A stretch of 64,000 bases of DNA from Pyricularia pennisetigena. Lineage: Eukaryota > Ascomycota > Sordariomycetes > Magnaporthales > Pyriculariaceae. The stretch is taken from contig NC_043741.1 of the NCBI RefSeq assembly GCF_004337985.1, forward strand, positions 5,962,417 to 6,026,416. The letters run 5' to 3'. This document shows, in pieces, positions 56,838 to 64,000 of the stretch. Under the pieces are notes generated by a model that had not been told where the DNA came from, did not search any database, and saw only the letters and a list, made by a program, of their open reading frames with translations. A program made the translations under genes and the position numbers. Each line of letters starts with the position of its first letter. Position 1 is the first letter of the stretch.

Positions 56838-58118
56838 TCAGGCGTATTTGCTAGGTCGTCCTCGTCTCCGCTTGTTCGGCGGAGGCTGATCGTCTCTAAC
56901 GACCGCAGTCGGTTCCCCCTTGATAGCCGCCGTACTGGCTGCCTCGATAGGCGGAGCAGGATAACCGCCAGTGACCGTTTGTGGCGAGTCGTGACCGTCC
57001 TGCTGCCCCGAAGGCAACGGTGGGTATGGCGACGAGTAATCAGTCTTCCCGTTGGACTGTTGGTGATCAACCGCCTGTTGATCTTGTTGGTGTTCCGGCT
57101 GTTGTTGATGTTGGTTGTCTTCATCCGCCATTCCCGGAGGAGGCTTTGGACACCAATCTGGGATCTCATCATACATGGCAGCGGCGACGCGCCAATCCCC
57201 TAGCCTCATGAGCTCGTGCAATTTCTGTTGCAGGAACTGAACGCCATCCTCATAGCATCTCTGGTTGGGATAGTAAGCTGGATCGGCAATGTTGTACTCG
57301 GTAACCATGGCCATGCGCTCCTCCTGTGGCTGCTCGTTGGAGCCCACAGCCGGCATCCGGGAGGCGACCCAGCGCGCAAACTCGTAGATCTGGTTAGGCA
57401 GCATGTGTGACTTGTAATGCGCCTGCAATTGAAACACGCGCATCATGGCCCACACGGGACCCGAGATGGTATCTTCGAGGATGCGCCACGCCGTCGTGAA
57501 CCTCGCGCTGCAGATAAGGGCCATGACGGTTCCATCTGGTGGGAACGTGGCCACGTTGAATTGTTGCGTGAGCTCGGAGAAGCAGTTGGTGGCCGTCGCG
57601 ATAGCCTCAGTTTGCGCCAGCCACAGGTCCAGGTCGTCTGGACCCGACAGCAACACTCTTTCGGCCTCATACCTGAAACGTGATTTCGGCGCTGAATTAT
57701 GTGCAACAGCGTTGTTGCCGTTGTGATGTGGTGCTTGCTGGTGCTGCTGTGCTTGCTGCTGCGACTGCTGAAGCTGCGCATGCGCCGCCGCCGATGCAGC
57801 TGCTATGACCGCTGCTGCAGATGACGAATCGCTCGTGGCATCGGGTGCGACGGTATTATTGTTTGTGGAGGTGGAGGTGGAGGTGGAGTTATTATTGTTA
57901 TTGTGATGATGGTTAACTACCGCGTCAGACGCGCCTCTTGTGGCACCGCTAAGGTTGTCATCGTCGGCTTCGCCATCGGCGTCGTGGTTCGGAGAGGTCG
58001 CATCGTCATCGGATTGGAGACTCTCCCTAAGAGCCTCTATGGGATCACGCTCGTAGGTCGGGGTTGCAGTGGCCGGCGACTTGAGAGGCGTGGGCAGCGT
58101 AAGGCCGTGGGTAGGCAT
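56838..58118 (-). CDS. Low-complexity protein with C-terminal AT-hook
   Basis: Intronless, 426 residues starting MPTHGLTLPTPLKSPATATP; a stop lies a short way upstream in the frame. The order is: acidic Ser/Asp stretch, Asn/Ser/Thr repeats (NHHHNNNNNSTSTSTS), Ala-rich and Gln/His-rich tracts, then a folded-looking core (about 155-335) that includes YEAERVLLSGPDDLDLWLAQ, TNCFSELTQQFNVATFPPDG and NQIYEFARWVASRMP. A Gln/Pro-rich tail ends with KRRRGRPSKYA, a single AT-hook. The core looks conserved but I do not recognise its family. A nuclear DNA-binding role is inferred from the AT-hook and basic C-terminus. Confidence 0.72.
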   Translation of the reverse strand: MPTHGLTLPTPLKSPATATPTYERDPIEALRESLQSDDDATSPNHDADGEADDDNLSGATRGASDAVVNHHHNNNNNSTSTSTSTNNNTVAPDATSDSSSAAAVIAAASAAAHAQLQQSQQQAQQHQQAPHHNGNNAVAHNSAPKSRFRYEAERVLLSGPDDLDLWLAQTEAIATATNCFSELTQQFNVATFPPDGTVMALICSARFTTAWRILEDTISGPVWAMMRVFQLQAHYKSHMLPNQIYEFARWVASRMPAVGSNEQPQEERMAMVTEYNIADPAYYPNQRCYEDGVQFLQQKLHELMRLGDWRVAAAMYDEIPDWCPKPPPGMADEDNQHQQQPEHQQDQQAVDHQQSNGKTDYSSPYPPLPSGQQDGHDSPQTVTGGYPAPPIEAASTAAIKGEPTAVVRDDQPPPNKRRRGRPSKYA

Positions 58119-59622
58119 CGGGAAAACCCCGCCGGCGAGTGGAATCCTCAAGTTTTAAATGGCGTTTTGACACAATTGAACGAGATCCAGGTCGAGATCC
58201 TGGAGCTCCAGTCCCCATTGATTTTTTGGTGGGTCGGAATTTGACAGAAATAGCAGTAAAACTGCTGCTCGACCTTGGAAAATACTGACAAAGAAAAAAA
58301 CAACAAAAAAAAAAAAATTCAATGTGGGTGCTGCTGGAGCCTTTCTTCTTTTTGCGGGAAACAAGGCGCAAAAAATGGAGTCGGGGATCTAGTAGGGGAA
58401 GGTAGGTAGGTGTAGTGTAGGTAGGTTCAGTGTTTGGCTGATTGATTTGATTTTTTTTTTCTTTGGTGTCACTTTGTTGGATTGTAGCTTAGGCTGGTAC
58501 CAAGTACCGTGGACTCTTGTCTGTTGCGCGCGGTCCTGGGCGAACGTAAGCGGTAAGATGTTTGGGTTATCGAGAAAGACGCGCCTCGAAGCTTCGCGTG
58601 GGGTGTGTGCGCAATAGCCTTTCCAATCTTAGTTCTGTCCTTTTTTTTTTTTTTTTTTCTATTTGTGTTTCTTAATTTATTTTCTTCTATCCCCCTGCAG
58701 AGTGCTCCCTTCCCTTAATGCTCATTCGCGATGGCGTTGCTGTAGGGCCCTTGCCTGAATTCCTTTCTACTGGATCGTGCCGTAATCTAACGGATCCGGC
58801 CAGAGTTGGAAAGCACACACCAACGCCGGGGCTGGAATTCAAGGTCAGGGGATGCCCCTGCAACTGTTGAGCCGTGAGCCAGATGCGGATCATCTCCAGC
58901 AACGTCGATTGTATGGCGACTGTACTTCGTACTGTATCGTACCGTACCTGTACCTGCGAAGATGGGGGACTGGTTTGGATCGTGGAGCCAATTACCGTCC
59001 AGTTCAATTTCCGTCTGGACTTCTGACTACGGAGACGCACGTGCCCTTCTGTTGCAAATAATAGCACACACACACACACAGTGGGCAAAGCCTCAAATTC
59101 TCACATGTTCCAGCCTAGAGTTAATGGTGGTAAAGTACAGGCAAATGGCAGCTGAGGTAATTAGTTACCTAGAATGCCGCTGTCTATCGGAAGCGCTGGA
59201 AGGGGTTTACTTTTCGTTCCAGCTCGTTTTTTTCTCTTCTTTGGATATCGGGATTTTATCCTCTGTAGAGGGGGAGAAAAAAAAGAGAAAAAAGACAGAA
59301 AGAATAAATGGAAATGAAAAAAAAAAAAAAAAGTTAGAAATAAATCTCTTTTTGCACGTCTAACATCAAACATCCTTACCAAAATACGCGTGGGAAAGTG
59401 AATGGATCTTCTTGTCGCAAGTCAATAAATTAATTGGCCACTTTTACACCGTCGAGTCGTTGCTGTCATGGAGGGGCGAGCATGAAAACAACCACAAACT
59501 AACCAACGGGCTTTGCTTCAATTCCAAGGACGCGTAAAGTCGGAACAAGAAAATTGAATGACTGTTTCTCCCAATCTAATATTTATTTTCTTCATTAATC
59601 CCTGCAACCTATCTAGGTTATT
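58119..59622. other. Spacer before large helicase gene
   Basis: 1.5 kb between divergently transcribed genes. It has GGTA repeats near 58398-58430, T tracts (58640-58657) and a run of GTAC/TGTACC motifs at 58921-58957. A second, short CA repeat lies at 59066-59080 and a poly-A at 59318-59332. No gene is seen. Confidence 0.5.
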
Positions 59623-62600
59623 ATGGTAAAAAAGGGAAAGGAAAAGAGCAACAGCTCTGCCGCCCCAAGTAAAGCATCTGCATCCACCTCTAAAGCGCCG
59701 TCTGCAAAAGCGCCAGCGGCGGCAAAACCAAAGAAAGCACCAGCCGAAGATGACTTTATAGTCTTTACCAACTCCACCAAGGAGGGAGGCGGCAAACGCC
59801 GAGGCGGAGGTGGTGGGGGAGGGGCAGGAGCAGCGTCCTCGAGCACAAACAACGAGGAAGGCGGTCCCCCGAAGCCTACCGTCAAACAGATCATCGGTGG
59901 TGCATCGTGGACGGGGAAACTGCCAGTTAACCTGCTATCGGAGCATTGTCAACGGCAAAAATGGGAGAGGCCAGAGTATGATACTGTAAGAGAACCCTCC
60001 CTGAAAGGCCACATTCGTTTGTTGACGATGGCATCACTTTGTTTATTGACACACCTCGTCAGCGCAAAACCAAAGAGGGTTTCTCTGTCTTTGTCCGCCT
60101 CAGCGCCAAAAACCCAAAGACTGGCGAGATTACTCGTCTTGAGCCCTTCAAGCTTCCTCCCAGCCATGTCCACCTTGCATACAAGGAGACGGCGCTCGAG
60201 GCCAAGCACTTTGCCGCCACGTATGCGCTCTTCCGTGTCTGCAGCATGAAGAACCTGCACATGACCCTACCCCCGGACTACCGCTCGCTCTGGCGGGATG
60301 AATTCCAAGCGCTCAAGAAGGAGGACGTCAAGGAGGGCAAGGGTTGGATGTACGAGGCAGATCCCTTCGCCGCCCTGCGCGAGAGGGAGGAGGCCAAAGC
60401 GGCCAAGGAAAAACTGCGTCTGCAACAACAGGCAGTCAAGGAGAAGGCCGCAAGCCTTCCAGGTGCTGCCGGGCTTGTGCTCCGTAGTAATGCGACCGGC
60501 TCCGGCTCAGGGGCTGGTGGCGGTGGCGGCGGCTTCAACCCCATGAAAGGATGGACGACAGCACCCAAGATTGAGATGGGCAACAAGACCCGTACGCACA
60601 TCGAAGGCCTTCTGCGCAGAAAGTGCATATGGAATCCCCACGGTGTTGTCATGGATCCGGCGCAGAAGTCTGCCGTGGTCAAGAACCTACGAGAGCTTGG
60701 TTTCCGCGAGAGCCATGTGCAGGAGGCTGTAGAGGAGTGCAAGGACCGCGAGGAGACGCTCGAGTGGCTGCTCATCCACGTCCCAGAAGACGACTTGCCG
60801 CGGTGGGCATTGCCCGAGAGCTACACCGCCGGTGTCACCGTAGGCGCTACGGATCTGAGAAGGGAAGGGGCTATAAAGAGGCTGTCACAGTCTGGGTACT
60901 CTGCCGAGCTGTGCAAGAAGGTCTTTGACGACAATAATGGTGATGAAGGCAGGGCCGCTGAGGTTCTTCAGGAAATTCTACTGACGAGTGGCGCTGTCGA
61001 TGGCGATGCTGCCAATGGTAGCAAGCAAGCAGAAGATGATGCCTTGGAAAGCTGGAGAGAACCGGACGAGATCTGGACTGAGGAGATGGAAAGCCTCGAG
61101 TCTGTCTTTGGGGAACTCTTCACCAGACCCAGCCCGGACGTCTGTCAAATCAGAATCCTGGACGTTGAAAACGGATCAAACAAGAACATAGAAACACACG
61201 TCCAGTTTCGCAAGTCTCCGAATTACCCCAATCAGCTGATATTATCCATTGTGGCAAACCTCCCCGCCTACATCAAGCTCAGCACCATCAAACAGGGTCT
61301 TGCCTACATGCAAGAGTCGCTCCGAGGCGAGGAGATGAAGATATACTTCATGGTTTCGTGGGTACAAGAGTCTATCAACTCCATCATCGAACGTCCCGGC
61401 CTCCTCCGCGATATCGCAGCTGTCTCTTCGGCGGCCTCGGAGGAGAAGACCACTTTATCTACGCAGACGAGAGCTCGACGGAAACAGCAGCGGCGACCAA
61501 AGAACATAGTCTGGACTCCAGACAGCGCGAGCAAGAACGAATGGATCAAGCGACAAGAAACCCCAGAGTATCGCAAGATGTTGGGTCAACGTCAAAAGCT
61601 TCCCGCATGGCTACTACGAGACGAGATCGTGCGCACTGTCGCGGAGCATCAGGTCACTATCATCGCAGGTGAGACCGGTTCCGGTAAATCTACCCAGTCG
61701 GTCCAGTTCATACTCGACGATCTCTACAGCAAAGGTCTGGGCCATGCTGCCAATATACTCGTCACCCAACCTCGACGTATCTCGGCACTTGGCCTAGCAG
61801 ATCGTGTCAGCGACGAACGCTGCTCCCAAGTTGGTCAGGAGGTCGGTTACATAATACGCGGAGAGAGCCGGACGGGACCAAAGACGCGCATAACTTTTGT
61901 GACCACCGGTGTTCTCCTCCGCCGCTTGCAGGTCTCAGGGGGACGCGTCGAGGATATTGTGGCATCTCTCGCCGACGTCAGTCACGTAGTCATAGACGAG
62001 GTCCACGAACGCAGTCTGGATACGGACTTCCTGCTGAGCATCATTCGTGATGTGCTCAAGCAGCGTCGTGATCTCAAACTGGTGCTCATGAGTGCAACAC
62101 TCGACTCGGCCACCTTTGCCAGCTACTTCATCCAGGACGGCATTCGCGTCGGCCAGGTCGAGATCGCTGGTAGGACGTTCCCAGTAACTGACTACTACCT
62201 GGACGACGTGATCCGCATGACGCAGTTCGGTACGGCAAACATTCGAGCAGATGCCGATCCAGTTGCCAAGGCAATCCAAAACCTCGGCACTCGCATCAAC
62301 TACCAGCTGCTCGTCGAGACGACCGAGGCCATTGACAACGAGTTGTCTCTTGCCCAAAAATCGGGGGGTATTCTCATTTTCCTTCCAGGGGTAGCCGAAA
62401 TAAACAGGGCATGCAGCATGCTACGGTCCCTAAACTGTCTGCACGTCCTCCCGCTGCATGCCTCCCTCGAGACAAAAGAGCAGCGCAAGGTCTTTGCCCC
62501 GCCGCCCTCCGGTAAGCGCAAGGTTGTCGTGGCGACCAACGTGGCCGAGACTTCCATCACCATTGATGACATCATCGTCGTCGTGGACACGGGCAAGGTC

Positions 62601-64000
62601 AAGGAGACGAGCTACGATGCCGCCAACAACATGCGTCGGCTCGAGGAGACTTTTGCATCCCTAGCCGCGTGCAAGCAGCGTCGCGGCCGTGCAGGTCGTG
62701 TTCAAGCCGGCGAGTGCTACAAGCTGTACACGCGCAAGCTCGAGTCCCAGATGGCAGAGCGCCCGGAGCCCGAGATGCGCCGTGTGCCGCTTGAACAGCT
62801 ATGCCTTTCAGTCCGCGCCATGGGTATTGCCGACGTCAGGGGCTTCCTGGCCCGCGCGCCAACGCCGCCCGAGGCTGCCGCCGTGGAGGGTGCCATCACC
62901 ATGCTGCGCCGCATGGGCTGTCTCGATGGCGAAGAGCTGACCGCTCTCGGCCGGCAGCTTGCCGCCATCCCGGCCGATTTGCGCTGCGGGAAGCTGATGG
63001 TCTACGGTGCCGTATTCGGCTGCCTAGAAGACTGCGTTTCCGTCGCCGCCCTCTTGAGCAGCGGCCGCGGCGTCTTTGTGTCGCCGCCGGAGAAGCGTGA
63101 CCAGGCCAGAGAGGCACGTGCAAAGTTCGCTGCCGGCGACGGCGACCTGCTCACTGACCTGCGCGCCTTCCAGGCCTGGGACGCCATGATGCGCGACCCG
63201 TCAGTACAGCAACGCCAGGTCCGCAGCTTTTGCGACGAGAACTTCCTCTCCTATCTCACCCTTTCCGACGTTGCTTCGGCCCGCACACAGTACTTTACGG
63301 CGCTCGTGGAGCTTGGCTTGGTCCGCCCCGGAGACGCCGGCTACTCCAACCGTGGTTCTCCTCCGTCTGCCCCAGAGGGAGCCGCCTCCAGCAAGTATCT
63401 CCTCCGTGCCCTCACCGCCTCCGCGTTTGCGCCTCAGATCGCCCGCATTCAATATCCCGACAAGAAGTTTGCGGCTTCCATGTCAGGCGCCGTCGAGATC
63501 GACCCCGAGGCCAAGACGATCCGTTATTACAACCAGGAGAACGGCAGGGTGTTTGTGCACCCTAGCAGCACTTTGTTTGACAGCCAGGGGTTCTCGGGCA
63601 ACGCCGCGTTCCTGTCCTACTTTTCCATCATCTCGACCTCCAAGGTCTTTATCAGAGACCTGACCCGTAAGTCCCATAACCTCGTGCATCCTCCTCCCTT
63701 GACACCAAGCTTTCCTCTAGCCCGGCGTACGTACACATTTCTGCAATGAACCCGCCACTAACGAAACCGGGCCTTTTTTTCTTCCTTTCTTTCTTTGCCA
63801 TGATCTTGTCAGCCTTCAATGCATATACCCTCCTGCTCTTCGCCGGTGCTATCGAGCTTGATACACTGGGCCGCGGGTTGGTGGTGGACGGTTGGCTACG
63901 GCTCCGCGGATGGGCGCGCATCGGCGTGCTCGTCTCGCGCCTCCGTGGCATGGTCGATGATGTAATAGCCCTCAAAGTCGACGATCCTTCTCTGAACCTT
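59623..64000 (+). CDS. UBA/RWD DEVH-box RNA helicase (DHX57/YLR419W-like), 3' truncated by window
   Basis: Three visible exons (59623-59985, 60063-63666, 63813 to the window end; introns 77 and 146 bp) encode at least 1385 codons; no stop is reached. The N-terminus is Lys/Ala/Gly-rich. UBA-like helices lie near 325-365 (LRELGFRESHVQEAVEECKD) and 390-430, and an RWD domain at about 460-560. The helicase core has GETGSGKST (657-665), DEVHERS (766-), MSATLDS, NVAETSITIDD and QRRGRAGRVQ. The winged-helix/HA2 region follows, then an OB-like part that is cut by the window edge. RWD plus UBA plus DEVH matches the DHX57/YLR419W family, related to DHX29, rather than the splicing DEAH helicases. DHX29 helps 43S ribosomal scanning; the role here is inferred. 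Confidence 0.92.

Overview
The window is nuclear DNA from a filamentous ascomycete (Pezizomycotina). Evidence: about 22 protein genes in 64 kb, short introns (mostly 55-160 bp) with GTAAGT-like donors, CTAAC/CTGAC branch sites and YAG acceptors, fungal protein families throughout, and pyrimidine-rich promoters. Gene content and the many long poly-A/T tracts and GTAC-type palindromes between genes fit a Sordariomycete, possibly Magnaporthales-like. That placement is inference; no rRNA or other marker is present to settle it.

Layout. 0-5 kb: divergent U3 snoRNP gene RRP9 (-) and proteasome gene PRE1 (+). 5-8.2 kb: gene-poor, with a (CA)33 microsatellite. 8.2-10.3 kb: DED1 RNA helicase. 11.7-15 kb: divergent SDHAF2/SDH5 (-) and coatomer epsilon SEC28 (+), then a small membrane protein gene (-). 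15-18.4 kb: gene-poor. 18.5-22.3 kb: PSD2-type phosphatidylserine decarboxylase. 23-27.5 kb: a 79-residue protein and an eight-helix DUF6536-type membrane protein. 27.5-31.5 kb: no gene seen. 31.5-35.4 kb: a 1206-residue leucine-rich-repeat protein. 37.4-41 kb: divergent RPL5 (-) and a HAD hydrolase (+), then a four-cysteine secreted protein. 41.2-48.4 kb: neutral ceramidase, OMA1 protease, and divergent AFG1 ATPase. 49.4-55.4 kb: GT90 glycosyltransferase, TRAPP-associated TCA17, an HMGA-like AT-hook protein, and aprataxin HNT3. 56.8-64 kb: a low-complexity AT-hook protein and a large UBA/RWD/DEVH-box helicase that runs off the right edge.

The genes are mostly unlinked housekeeping functions: ribosome and translation (RRP9, DED1, RPL5, DHX helicase), mitochondrial quality control (SDH5, OMA1, AFG1), membrane traffic and lipids (SEC28, TCA17, PSD2, ceramidase, GT90), DNA repair (HNT3). 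No mobile element, secondary-metabolite cluster, tRNA or rRNA gene was recognised. Exon structures were assembled by hand; spliced lengths divide by three and junctions restore conserved family motifs. The most notable points are a PRE1 start codon split by an intron, an RPL5 first exon that is only the ATG, a divergent OMA1/AFG1 pair, the small secreted protein, and several conserved-looking proteins of unknown function.
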